Numbered from the stretch's first letter, positions 1 through 10,550 are shown. The stretch is DNA of 64,000 nucleotides from Gadus chalcogrammus (GCF_026213295.1 NC_079415.1:24904610-24968609), one strand, 5' to 3'. The notes: generated by a model not told the origin, from the sequence alone. Made by a program: numbers and translations.

Positions 1-597
1 GACGTGAAGAGCGCCACCTTGGGTGAGCTGGGTGAGATGACATCATATGAATGCACAATGCACAACTTTTATTACATCTTATTGTACAAATACACAAGAG
101 TAAAATTATTAGGCTTGGTTCCTCAACAGCCACACAGCAGCAACTACACTACAATTCAAAGTAAATAAAGATAAGTAAAAATAAAAATAAGTAAAAAAAT
201 AAGTAGCAGCATAGATAACAATAATAAATTATTACAAAACAATAAAGTAAGTTATAATAAGAGAAACGAATACTGGTGATACGTTTATTATAAGTAATGC
301 GGTGTAGTAAAGTTGTAGGTGTAGTGTCCTGTCCAGTTGTAGTACCAGCCACGGTTGATTCTGCAAAAATGCTGAGCAAATTACATAAAATAAATATGTT
401 TTTTGTATATAATTTGAATGCACAAGGGGTGGCTACTGGCTAGTGGTGGTGGCAATCGCTCTGGTAAGTTACACTTACTGTGACACAAGAGTCAATACAG
501 ACCAGCCTTCACACACGACCATAAACATGTGGTTTCGATATTGTTATGCTGTTGTAGCGACTGACAAAAAAATGGAAACAAATAATATAAGAGAGTA
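1..597. other. Upstream flank, no gene seen
   Basis: AT-rich sequence with A/T runs and no supported gene. The only tract resembling coding DNA is the first ~25 bases followed by GGTGAG, which is too short to assign. Confidence 0.5.
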
Positions 598-671
598 TGG
601 CCAGTACGGGTATCGAACCCGCGACCTTCGCGTTATTAGCACGACGCTCTAACCAACTGAGCTAACCGGCC
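598..671 (-). tRNA. tRNA-Ile (anticodon AAT)
   Basis: The reverse complement starts GGCCGGTTAGCTCAGTTGG, has the anticodon region TGCTAATAACGC, and ends GGTTCGATACCCGTACTGGCC plus discriminator A. The 7-bp acceptor stem pairs with a single G-U. A box and B box are both canonical. Length 74 nt fits eukaryotic tRNA-Ile(AAT). Looks functional; a lone copy is seen here. Confidence 0.9.
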
Positions 672-814
672 ACTGATTTTCACACTAGGTTTATAAAGTA
701 TTTAAATCAATTAATTCACGATTTCATTATTCTCCTAAAAAAAAATAAAAAATAATAATCCTGATTAACCAGTATCACTTCCCGCTCCGAATCCAAATAG
801 CCCCGGTTGCCATA

Positions 815-905
815 GTTGCCATCCAACACCGTGGGGCGTGAGCAGGGAAAGAGACCGCCGCGGTTCACGTGACCAAGCATCAAGATGGCGTCGGTAGGAA
901 TGGAC
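815..905. promoter_or_regulatory. Candidate CG-rich promoter core (E-box CACGTG plus YY1-like AAGATGGCG)
   Basis: A short CG-rich island in an AT-rich flank contains CCGCCGCGG, CACGTG (866-871) and CAAGATGGCGTCGG (881-894). The last matches the YY1 element often found just downstream of vertebrate transcription starts. About 0.9 kb upstream of the chn1 start codon on the same strand. No downstream ORF uses its ATG for more than a few codons on +. Promoter role is inferred only. Confidence 0.35.
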
Positions 906-944
906 ATAGATATATATATTAATTAATAGTTAATATATATATTA

Positions 945-1051
<107 letters not shown>

Positions 1052-1091
1052 GTTAGTATATATATCTATGGGAATGGATGGGAGTGTGTGA

Positions 1092-1166
1092 CAGTGTTGC
1101 CAGATTTCTGGCTGCAGACAGCGTTGCCAGATTGAGCGGGAAATCTGGACCAATCTGGCAACACTG
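1092..1166. repeat. Short inverted repeat (possible MITE relic)
   Basis: CAGTGTTGCCAGAT at 1092-1105 is mirrored by ATCTGGCAACACTG at 1153-1166, a perfect 14-bp inverted pair with internal partial copies of the same motif. No TSD recognised. Confidence 0.55.
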
Positions 1167-1531
1167 CTGCATGAGCAAGATGAGCTAACGTTAGCTAATT
1201 ACTGAGGGACAACATCATCTCAAATGGTCATTCAAACTTTAGGATAATACACTATACGTTGTTCACATGCCGGGACAAACTAGTGAGTTTCATCGCTTAA
1301 TCCTTTTTTGAACCATTTGTAACGATGATGTTGCCTGTTTTTTTATTTACCAAAGACGTGATGTGATGAGCGAAAGTAGTTGGTTTCTGAAAATCTATTC
1401 CGCTATCGCCTTTCCCATCACGTCTCCTGATGTTAAACTTGGTCTTGAAGTCATTTCTCGCGTTTCATTCTGTGTATAAGCACGTTGCAAACACGTTACA
1501 GCCACAGCGAGTAGTTGGTGACTGTACCTGA

Positions 1532-1751
1532 ACCTCGTGTCTTTCCTTGGTTCTGGACCCGATAACCATCCCTTTACCTTGTGTCTTTCCTAGGTCCTGG
1601 ACCCGATAACCAACCCTTTACCTTGTGTCTTTCTTAGATTTTGGTCTCGATAACCAACCATTTACCTTGTGTCTTTCCTAGGTTTGGGTCTCAATAATCA
1701 ACCCTTTACCTTGTGTCGTTCCTAGGTTTTGGACTCGATAATCAACCCTGT
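1532..1751 (+). repeat. 44-bp tandem repeat (5 units) just upstream of the chn1 start
   Basis: Units start at about 1532, 1576, 1620, 1664 and 1708, each 44 bp, consensus ACCTTGTGTCTTTCCTAGGT then TGGACCCGATAACCAACCCTTT. Each contains a pyrimidine-rich run ending in CTAGG or a variant, preceded by ATAACCAACCC, so it resembles a 3' splice site with a branch-point-like A. It ends about 60 bp before the chn1 ATG, so it is probably 5' UTR, promoter or the end of an upstream intron. Confidence 0.9.
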
Positions 1752-1812
1752 ATTTTGTGGTGAACTGGCGTCTCTAAACTACTCTTCGCTGTCATCGTAT
1801 CACAGCATCAAG

Positions 1813-1831
1813 ATGGCCCTGAATGTCTTTG
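1813..1831 (+). CDS. chn1: chn1 coding exon 1 (start codon)
   Basis: Encodes M-A-L-N-V-F plus the first base of the next codon, then a good donor (G/gtaagc). The ATG context is caagATGG, a strong Kozak match. Human alpha2-chimaerin begins MALTLF, so start and phase agree. The 5' UTR cannot be delimited, but a 44-bp tandem array ends about 60 bp upstream of the ATG and would lie in or just before it. Later ATGs are inside the conserved protein, which supports this start. Confidence 0.9.
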
Positions 1832-1947
1832 GTAAGCGCGTTTTTTGGGTGGATGGTCTGAGTCCGACTGTTTCAGACCACTATCTTTTTGTTTAGATAT
1901 GTTGGCAAATTAAAGTCAATACTGTGCTAGTTAGGTTGAGGTAGGAT

Positions 1948-1983
1948 GTGTGTGTGTGTGTGTGACACACAGACGTCACACAA

Positions 1984-2068
<85 letters not shown>
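1948..2068. repeat. (GT)n microsatellite in chn1 intron 1
   Basis: A short GT run (1948-1963), a small interruption, then an almost pure GT run at 1986-2068. Confidence 0.97.
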
Positions 2069-2070
<2 letters not shown>

Positions 2071-2561
2071 CAACCTTTGCCCAGAAGGGTTGGATATTCG
2101 GAAGACACAATGAAGTTGGAAGACAAGCCAGTCTGGGCAGGAAGTGCTGTATTAGTGTAACTGTGCCGTACATCCAGCCCTCTTTACTCAGGAGGTACGG
2201 GCTGCAAGGCCAAGGATAATAAGCAGCCCATTCATAGTTTCTAGGCTTGTGTAAACAAAGCCAGCATTTCCTGTAATATGTTTTTTGAAGGACCCAATTA
2301 TTGTTTTCTATTTCCAGGCAAAGTTTCAGCCATGTATTGCATGTCTCAATTTACCTTTCTTCTCCCGAAGGCCACGGGTGTCAGATTTCAGATTTATTCT
2401 TTCCTTTACCACAGCAAAATAGATTCTGATATACACAGACAAAAAACAAACCTCCACCACCTAATATAAAACCCTGTAACCTACCCAGACCACAAGGCAG
2501 AACGGGGGTGAAGACAGGCGCACATTGTGGGGAAACAATAATGCCTTGCTGTTTTTTTTAG

Positions 2562-2600
2562 ATCATGATGAATACAGACCACCCGTCTGGAAGTCCTACT
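2562..2600 (+). CDS. chn1: chn1 coding exon 2
   Basis: 39 nt between a T-rich acceptor (tttttttag) and the donor gtgagt. With the single base carried from exon 1 it reads D-H-D-E-Y-R-P-P-V-W-K-S-Y and leaves one base for the next Leu codon. Human alpha2-chimaerin has DTDEYRPPVWKSYL here, so only one residue differs. This segment precedes the SH2 domain. It is too short to be seen as an open frame by itself; the match and splice phase identify it. Confidence 0.94.
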
Positions 2601-3180
2601 GTGAGTACAGTTGACCGCATACGTTTACTACTTCTCTTTTTAATCAATAATAACAATTAATTAAACGTATTTATTAACTGCTTTTCATATAGGACATTGC
2701 AAAAGGGCTGAACCAGGGCATACAAGTAGAGCAAAAAGTTAACTAGATACTAACTGAATATCTTCCCATATAAAAGGCTATTTAGGCCCTTACTAACTAT
2801 ATAATTCCATGCACGATAATGGCTGATTCTCAATGAGAATGAGTCGACATAATTAGTATAGATATTTTGAGCCCATAAGTACATTCAATTTGTCTGCTTC
2901 AATCATTGCAACTTGTGAAGTATTCGTGGTGAAGACAAAATCCCTTCCCATAATGCATTTCACTGTATCCGTTTATCTCTTGCTATTTTTGAAGCTCATT
3001 AATAATTTATTATTGTGAGTCGTATTGGGACACCTGTCGATGATGTGCTCGCTGAGAATCTTTAACATCTATTTCATACCCTTGTACAGTTGTATTTTGT
3101 GTATTTTCTTTTGACTGCACCAAACAAAAATGATATAGTAAAGTTAGCTGAAAATAAATCGGATTATTTCCATGTCTTAG

Positions 3181-3236
3181 TGTACCAGCTCCAGCAGGAG
3201 GCGCCACACCCACGAAGACTCACGTGCACCTGTGAG
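3181..3236 (+). CDS. chn1: chn1 coding exon 3 (start of SH2 region)
   Basis: 56 nt with acceptor gtcttag and donor gtgaga. After completing Leu it encodes YQLQQEAPHPRRLTCTCE, almost identical to human alpha2-chimaerin, and ends in phase 0. The exon leads into the N-terminal edge of the SH2 domain. A GAACAGGCACACAC minisatellite begins about 20 bp after the donor. Intron 3 then holds 11.4 kb of repeats, so this exon is physically isolated from exon 4. Confidence 0.95.
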
Positions 3237-3239
3237 GTG

Positions 3240-3320
3240 AGATCCACAGTGAGCACGAACATGCATGTGAACAGGCACACACGTGTATGTGAACAGGCAC
3301 ACACATTCATATGAATAAGG
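3240..3320. repeat. Minisatellite, left part (GTGAACAGGCACACAC units)
   Basis: Degenerate units of about 20-25 bp with core GTGAACAGGCACACAC. The same units resume at 7982-8070. The array was split by the transposon stack in between, whose hAT TSD (ATATGAAT/ATATGAAC) lies at the junctions. Confidence 0.85.
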
Positions 3321-3966
3321 CAGTGGTGGGCTGTCAGGGCCAGCAAGGCCTTCTCTGCGGGCCTAAGCACTATCAAAGCATCTATAGCTACCGGCACAAA
3401 CTAAAATAAAGCGAATAATAAATAAATAAAGCGATTCCCTGAAGCAAATTAAAACTTACTCCAGAAACCAGTCTGGACAGACTCGGCTTTCAGCATTAGC
3501 CTCCCTGGCGATAGAAAGGGACTTATTGTTTGGAACTGAAACGCACAGATAAACTGTACAACAGAGTAATCTAACTCTTCTTGTGGAAAGAAAGGAGGAT
3601 GGGCTTTGCGTACAAATAATCAGTAGTTTTGGTGAATAATGCATTTTATTTAAACGTTTTAATATTTTTGTCATTTAATTAGGTTAATACTGATGTTTCT
3701 GCAAGAGATGATGTATTTATGGCAGCTGTGGCTACAGTGAAAATAGATTTGTTGAATGGTGCTAATTGGGTTTCTTGCTTTAGTAATGGCATCCTTTCTT
3801 GCTACATGAGATACCTGTCTGTGATGCAACGCCCTGTTATACTGCATTTCTGTGTAATATTGATGGTTTCTATAGCCGTGGAGTCATAATGATGGCATTA
3901 AGAGGTGGATTAATTCATGTAGGACACCAGTGAAGGCCTAGATGTGAAATACACGGCCCGCCGCTG
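3321..3966. mobile_element. Non-autonomous DNA transposon, TIR CAGTGGTGGGC / GCCCGCCGCTG
   Basis: Ends CAGTGGTGGGCTGTC and (reverse complement) CAGCGGCGGGCCGTG are imperfect TIRs. Flanking 8-mers GAATAAGG (3313-3320) and GAACTAGG (3967-3974) agree at 6 of 8 and overlap the left end of the hAT at 3971. That is expected if this 646-bp element landed across the border of the older hAT. No transposase recognised. Confidence 0.65.
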
Positions 3967-5340
3967 GAACTAGGGATGGGCACGGATAATCCATTATTCG
4001 AAATGACGCGGGTATTCGACTTAAACTGTAGCAGATTTTTTATTTATTTTTGCCTAAAGTTAAAGCTATACTGTACGATGTGAGAGAGCTAGCATGATTT
4101 GAAATTAGCTTCTCATCGGTGTTCCGTTTAACTCCTCCCCCACCCTTCAGGACTCCCTGCCCCCACCCCTCGACACAGAGCCGTGCACGAGCGCTGCTGC
4201 TGCTTACGGCTTACTTCAACGGCAACCATTGCGTCACTTTTCAGGCCATTCAACTCCCTCAGCTGTCGCCAATCGCTGAAAAGCTAATCCAATATTTATT
4301 CTCGTTTTTCCTCGAGCAGTCTCCAACTTCTTTTTTGTTGCTGCCTTTTCAGTTTCTGTCTTTCTTTTTCTTGCCTTTTTAAAAGGATGAACCGGGGCAA
4401 GTAACGGTGGCAGCGGTAACTTCAGTTGTTTCTCTTCCATTGTGTAAACGTTGTAGGCTCACTAGGTCTAGTCCACTGTCATGAACTACTATGACAACAA
4501 CGCTTTCTTTGCCCTCCGTGAACGCGCTCAGGCCGGCTCAGGCTCGTACACAGAGGGGAGAGAACGCGCAGGCTTGTGATTGGTTCTTTAGATCCGGGCA
4601 CAGTGTCTCCGATTGGTAAGCATTTTAACAGGTTTATAGCAGATACAGAATTCGGTTTTTTTCGCTTCTTTTTCATTGCCCATAAGTTATTTATTGCTGT
4701 CAGGATGTAAAAACCAATTTCAACAACATATTAAAAAGTGCATATTACTGGATCCCGTACAATATGCCTTTAATTCAATATATTCATTAGCTATCTTAAT
4801 TACATATTCTTCATTAAACGTGTATACTAATGCCATTTAGTACTTGGAGTACTTGCCTCTACCGGCATCCTCCGTTCCCGTTCCAGAGTCTTTTCCACGG
4901 CGGGCTTGATTGTAAATCTCCTCCGCACCCGCTTATCCCCCGAGCACGTAGATATGCTAATTTCTTTGAACAAGAATGAGTGATGCAGTAGGTGGGCTTA
5001 CGCCGGGATTCCACCGTACGCGTTACGGCCGCGTTAACGTTGCGTTCACACTAGGGGTGCAACGGATCACAAAGCTCACGGTTCGGATCGGGTCACGGTT
5101 TTTGAGTCACGGGTCGGATCATTTTCGGATCAACCACAACAATAAAGATAACAAGACAAATGTGACTTTATATAAAATCTTCAACCGGGTAAAAACAAAA
5201 TAAAGTGAAAATTTAGGTAATAATCCTGCTTCCTTTAAGCATGGTCAATATTTAAAAAATGTGCAATCTGAGGCATTATTCCTTCTTCTTTTTAACATGG
5301 ATAGGATAGTAAATAATCCCTAAACCTGGATTTACAATTC

Positions 5341-5405
5341 AGGATGTCTGCATTGCCTGGGGAGAGTTTAGAGTCTACACTCTCCCAAGGCAATGCAGAC
5401 ATCCT
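5341..5405. repeat. Palindrome, 32-bp arms with 1-base centre
   Basis: AGGATGTCTGCATTGCCT reads into its own reverse complement; arms match at about 30 of 32 positions. Lies inside the hAT MITE. Confidence 0.9.
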
Positions 5406-5516
5406 TATCTTCTTTTTTTTAGTTTGGTAGCGAAATACAGTTTCTGTGGTGTTTTATTTGGCATTTTGTATATCCATTGATTTCGGTTCGGAGACTCATT
5501 GCTCATTGCAAGGGGG

Positions 5517-5593
5517 GTTGGTTGTAGTCTTTTCGCTCGGTTCTAGCCCTACTGTTGATACGGCGAACCGAGCGAAAAGACTACAACCAAACC
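5517..5593. repeat. Hairpin, ~27-bp arms with ~20-base loop
   Basis: The 5' arm contains GTTGTAGTCTTTTCGCTCGG and the 3' arm its reverse complement. Lies inside the hAT MITE 5052-5848. Confidence 0.9.
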
Positions 5594-6636
5594 TAAACAC
5601 GTCCGGTTCCGGTTCCGGTTTACGTTTCAATGGGATTTACGGAACGCCAAATAAAACACAACAGAAACTGTATTTCGCTACGATACTTGATGATGTTGTT
5701 GATACCGGAATTGTCCTCTAAACATGCGCTGATCACGTCAACGCACAACTTTTTTTTTTTATCAGCTGATCCGCGGATCATTTGCGTCCCGAACCGTGAT
5801 GGTTGATCCGTACGGATCACGGGAAACCCGTGAACCGTTGCACCACTAGTTCACACCAAACGCGACGGGGCGACAAGATCCCATACAAAGTGAACGTAGA
5901 GACGCGTATCGGGCGAATTTTTGGCGAGAGAAAACCGGTGACAAGTTTTGATTTGTCGCGCCACACTTTTGCCGTGCACAGGCGAGCGCGTTCACGAGAA
6001 TTTGTTGCGTGAAAAATTCGCTCGAGTTCAAATATTTGCACTTTGACGCAAATTTCGCGTGATGACAGCCAATCAGCGTTCAACAGCGTGGCCACTGAGT
6101 TTGAAAATTGACCGGATGCTCTATGGCTTTTACTTTTTCACTTCCTGCCCTGCTCGATCTGCTCTGTTGAAATTGACGCGGTTCAGCAACGGTTTGCGGC
6201 AAAAATAGAAATGCTACGGAATGATAGCGCTGCGGCACGGCGAGCCGCTCCTGGGACGCTGCTGAGACCTTACGCAGCCGCGCCCTGTGGAAATGGTCTC
6301 ATTGATTAGAGTGAAACCTATCTGCTGCGGTGACCGCGGCCAAGACGTGCCGCAGCCGTAACGCACCCGTAACGCTGCCGTAACGCGTCCGGTGGAATCA
6401 GGCCTTTATGTGTTACGTTAACTGGAAATGTTTTGGACATACTTCCGTCTTACACATAAGATATTTTTGTTGCTTGTTCTGTTCAATGCACATCATGCGT
6501 AATGCGAGGCAGGCCCATGCGCTGCAAGTGGAGTTCTGTTGATATCCAAGCTGTTTGCTCTTTTGCTTCAGTTACTTGAATCTATTGAGTTTGTGCCTTT
6601 AAAATAATTTTGATCAAATTTCAGTTTTCGCCTTAA

Positions 6637-7748
6637 AGGGGACATATTATGAAAACTACACTTTTCCTGGGAATTGGTGTTGTTTTGGGTCTCTGGTGCT
6701 CCCACACGCATGCAAATTTAGAAAAAAGTCTGTACATGATTTTTTTGAGTGAGATATGCATTTCTGAAAGTACCCCGCCTACATCTACCAAACGAGTGAG
6801 TCAGTTTCGGCGCCCCCTCCTACGTAGGAAAGGGGAACAGTTGAATATTACCTCCCACTTCCCCACTCCCCTCCAATCAGAGCATAGCTAAGATTTTGTG
6901 GACCAGCGGACGAGCAGCTCCGGCTGGGGGAACTCGGCGCTAGCCCTGCAGCTAAGCTCCGGGAGTACAATCCCTTTCTCTGCCGGACTGCCGCCAAAGC
7001 ATCTGCGGCAGTCCGGCAGCTCCGGCAGTGTACTCCGGGAGCTGAACTGCGGCCGAAGCTTAATATAATATAATATCATCCGAGGCGCACATAGCTTTTG
7101 GCCGTGATATTAGATTTAATATTATACCCATATATAATATTATTATATTATAATTAGAGCTGTCAAGCGATTAAAATATTTAATCGTGATTAATCGCATT
7201 AATGTCATAGTTAATTCACGATTAATCACGATTAATCGCCAATTATTTTTCTATGCTAAATATCCCTTGATTTTTTTGTCCCATAATTCGTCGCATTTTA
7301 ATTCTCTTATCAACATGGTGAAGTGCATCGGCTTGCCTTGTGCAAATAATTTTTTATTGATAACAACATTGGCTGATCAAAACAGGACGATACAAAAAAA
7401 GAGCCTATAGTGCAATTAAACGACTGCTTTGAACAAATGTCATTTGAACATAGCAGTCAGGCTACTGCTTCTTTGTTTTGAGCCAAAGAAAAAAAAATAT
7501 ATATATTTTTTGTAATAAAATAATTGCGTTAATCACGCGATAATTTTTTTAACGCCGTTAAAATTGGTTTGCGTTAACGCCGTTAATAACGCGTTTAACT
7601 GACAGCTCTAATTATAATACATAGAGCTCCAGGAGTCCGCAGACGGCAACCATCCCTCCTCCCCCATGCTGTGGTTCAGTCTGACAGCTTTTTTCTGGAA
7701 CTCAAATACTATGTTTACTTGTTGAGAAAACACCATAATATGTCTCCT
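6637..7748. mobile_element. piggyBac-like MITE with TTAA target duplication
   Basis: Ends AGGGGACATATTATG and CATAATATGTCTCCT are inverted repeats, flanked by TTAA at 6633-6636 and 7749-7752. TTAA is the piggyBac TSD. Its interior shares a module (ATATCACGGCCAAAAGCT, inverted here) with the repeats at 30403-30535 and 32103-32236. It contains a complete younger hAT MITE at 7155-7610. Confidence 0.75.
7155..7610. mobile_element. hAT MITE, TAGAGCTGTCA family, copy 1
   Basis: TIRs TAGAGCTGTCAAGCG and CTGACAGCTCTA, with a perfect 8-bp TSD ATTATAAT at 7147-7154 and 7611-7618. Subterminal ATTAATCGCG-type repeats. The same family occurs at 37973-38358 and from 63710 off the window end. Confidence 0.9.
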
Positions 7749-7981
7749 TTAAGTATGCAGTACTACATATTTTTGTCAAAAAAGATGGTTTAGTTTAAAC
7801 TCGTTTCGATTCACATTACTGATTTCCAGTGTTTATTTCCTTCTAAAATGCCCAATAAATTGAACAATTTGGATTTGCGTTACACTTTTTTCTTTTTTTT
7901 CGTAGTTCGGTTAACCGGTTACTCAAATGTTTTTTTTAGCGAATATTCAAATATTGATATGCCTTTAAATGCACATCCCTA

Positions 7982-8080
7982 ATATGAACAGGCACACATA
8001 TGCATGTGAACAGGCACACACTTGCACACGTACGTATGTAAGCATGCACACACATGTATGTGAACATGCACTCAAACCTC
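7982..8080. repeat. Minisatellite, right part (GTGAACAGGCACACAC units)
   Basis: Continuation of the array at 3240-3320, with units such as ATGTGAACAGGCACACAC and TATGTGAACATGCACTC. Confidence 0.8.
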
Positions 8081-8525
8081 TGGCTCCAAACTGATACAGT
8101 GTCTGATTTCTAAATAGCGGAAATAAACGGATAATGTGGTGGTTATTTGCTCATCAAAATAAATGCTGGCTGTAAAAGATCTGGGTCAGGCCAGACATTT
8201 GTCATGACATTTGTCATTCTCTCACTCGCCGTGTGGTGCTTTAAAACATCAGAGATACGCGACAAACCGCTGTAGGAAACATGCAGGGCCGTGAGGAGGT
8301 TTGGTTTGTGCAGTTGCGTGCAGTTCAGGCACAGCGACTTTGAATTTGTTTTATCCTAAATATTGTATCTATCCGCCCGGTGAAACCCTCATAGTAGACA
8401 TTTCTGGAGTACTCTGTATGATTTTGTTTTACAGAATGAATACCTTTTTTGTGTCAAGTACTAAGGGGCTTGGAATACCTTTGATATATTTCAATGTCGG
8501 GAAGACTGGCTGGAAAAATGTGACT

Positions 8526-8597
8526 CTCCCCGTCGGGAATTTGAACCCCGGTCTCCCACGTGACAGGCGGGGATACTGACCACTATACTAACGAGGA
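8526..8597 (-). tRNA. tRNA-Asp (GTC) copy 1
   Basis: Reverse complement: TCCTCGTTAGTATAGTGG start, anticodon stem-loop CCGCCTGTCACGTGG with anticodon GTC, T loop TTCAAAT, 3' end ACGGGGAG. 72 nt as usual for tRNA-Asp. The acceptor stem pairs with one G-U; the T stem has one wobble. Possibly functional. It sits inside a block duplicated at 22620-22915. Confidence 0.75.
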
Positions 8598-8599
8598 GA

Positions 8600-10550
8600 T
8601 GTGTGAAAGGTGTCTTTGGCATCAAATCAATTCTATAGGCTGGACAAAGGGGTTAGAAAAATTATAAATTCTTCGATGAATCGTGATTCTCTCTAGAACG
8701 ATTCCGTCTCGATAATCATTAATAATCAGAATTTCAATAATAAAAAAAGAATAATTATATTTGTTCGCCTGCTGCAACCTTCTGTTTGCCAGAGTGGGAT
8801 CATTTTTGTAATTTTAAAATTATTTCATTTATCTTCAGTGTGTATTGGCTAATCTGATTTGTCTTGACAAGATTGCGATTAAGCCTACGCATATCATGCC
8901 CGCAAACTCACAGCCAGACACAAGAACTCCTTCTAATTGACTAAGAGCAGCTTTTCGTTAATGACAGAATAGAAAGATTAGAAAGAAAAGAAAACTGAAT
9001 CTGTTTTATTTTGTACATACTTCCATATTGTGTTGTAATGCAAGCTACATTGATTATTGTATTCTTCATAGAAAGTCATATTTGTGACAAAAGCTTTTTC
9101 TCTGATAAAATATTAGATAAAGTAATTCAGTTTTTCCCCTAGATTTTTTTGTAGCAGTGGTGCTGTGAGTTGGTAACCTAGCAACTAGGGCTGGGTAAAA
9201 ATATCGATTCATCAATGTACTGCAATTTATTTGTTCTCGATTCAATTTGGATTCAGAACTTTTTTGAAATCGATTTATTTCCATAAAAAGAAAAAGCATG
9301 CTCAGTCATTGTAATCTAGAAGCAAGTATGCCTAAATGTACATGCCCTTCTACATTTGTCTATGTTATGATTATTACTTTTATGCTGTTAGTTTAGCTCA
9401 GAACAATACTACAATGGTGTATTCCCTTTTTGCTAGTTAAAGCACAATGAAATGGTTAATTCATTTTGAAATGGTTAATTCTAAATAATATTTGGGTATT
9501 TTTGTCATCTGCACGTGTTATTGAATCGATATCGAAGCAATTGGATCAATATCAAATCGATATCGAATGAAGACCTAAAGAATTGAATTGAATTGTGAGG
9601 TACCTTTTTTTTTGCAATTTCTTTTTTTTTGACAATCTGACAATCCAGAGCTGACAATCCAGCAGCAGTGGTGCACCGCTGCTGAATGCATATAGGGGAA
9701 ACACTGGATAATTCATCTGTTGATGTCTTTAATGATCATCAAAAAAGTATGAAATGATAAGCAAACTCGGAGTAGCAAACGCAGATGAATTATGAGGTCA
9801 TATTTTTCAAAATCACACATGGAAATGTACGTAAAAAATATTATGGCATCAATTCGAGATGCATCGATAATCGTTTTGGAATCCAATCATTGACCTCATA
9901 ATCGGAATCGGATTCCCACATAAAGTGACTTTCTAACCTTTTATTACATTTGAGTGACCAATTAAATGCAATTCCGAATTCAGCTATAGTCTTTGGTCTA
10001 TTATTTGGATCTGCTTGAGTATTTGTGTATGACAGAAACAAAGAGTCTCAATGCTTGCATCATTGCATGAATGAATTTCCCCGATTCCAAGTAGAAATTA
10101 CTTATTGATTGAATTAATCGGGTCTCTTATGTTCCCATCCTATTCTGTGGGACAGTATGACCTTGTTTTGAGGGAACACACCAGTGTTAAGGTAATGATG
10201 GGGAAGTACACATCTGTTCCCGATTGAGCACATGCTGTGATGAGTTGTGTTCATACAGATTAGGGATGGCGAAAACGTAAAATATTCTTGACCGACCACC
10301 GAGCCTCATTAACCGGTTAATACAGATTAACCGATCAGATTAAAATGTGCAATTTGAAATAACAGCCATTTCGAGCGGCACAAGCCGCCTGCTATTTCAT
10401 AACTCTGCTTATGCTTCACTTTACACAAAAAGATCTTGGAATGAGATGGCTAACTGTAGTCTTATTCAAAGAAAAAAAAAAAAAAAAAGAATTCAAAGGT
10501 TTTTATTCGCCATTTGTGCATAAACCAGACAGTTCAAACACATTGGAATT
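8600..10550. other. Intron 3 stretch without genes; unresolved interspersed repeats
   Basis: Contains hAT-like ends (TAGGGCTGGGTAAAAATATC at about 9187 and TAGGGATGGCG at about 10263) without clear partners. ATCGAT-rich repeats lie at 9.2-9.6 kb and 9.85-9.9 kb. The block 9925-10025 matches 22806-22915, so roughly 8.65-9.92 kb looks like an insertion into the older duplicated segment. Confidence 0.5.

Larger units (their letters stand above)
5052..5848. mobile_element. hAT MITE (797 bp) with two long internal hairpins
   Basis: TIRs TAGGGGTGCAACGG / CCGTTGCACCACTA and a perfect 8-bp TSD GTTCACAC at 5044-5051 and 5849-5856. Contains two near-perfect palindromes (5341-5405, 5517-5593). A truncated relative with the same right end is at about 36836-37020. 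No ORF. Confidence 0.88.
5001..6405. mobile_element. Harbinger-like MITE with TTA target duplication
   Basis: Subterminal inverted repeats GATTCCACCGTACGCGTTAC (from 5008) and, on the right in reverse complement, GATTCCACCGGACGCGTTAC. Both sides carry TTA (4998-5000 and 6406-6408), the 3-bp TSD of PIF/Harbinger. The interior is CG-rich. A hAT MITE (5052-5848) is inserted near its left end. Confidence 0.6.
3971..7981. mobile_element. hAT-type element (host of several nested insertions)
   Basis: Left end TAGGGATGGGCAC and right end GTGCACATCCCTA-like (TGCACATCCCTA) form hAT-type TIRs. TSDs are ATATGAAT (3309-3316, left of the later insertion) and ATATGAAC (7982-7989). About 1.5 kb remains after removing the nested Harbinger-like (5001-6405) and piggyBac-like (6637-7748) insertions. 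GC-rich parts at 4.1-4.6 kb hold no recognisable transposase. Confidence 0.65.

Noticed and set aside
1..42. Possible 3' end of an upstream exon (GACGTGAAGAGCGCCACCTT then GGTGAG)
   Set aside because: Only about 25 bases before a GT, with no recognisable protein match and no upstream sequence to test.
1950..2219. Open frames through (GT)n, (TG)n and (AT)n tracts here and at 39.6, 56.1, 59.7 and 60.6 kb
   Set aside because: Val-Cys or His-Thr dipeptide runs are the trivial translation of dinucleotide repeats.
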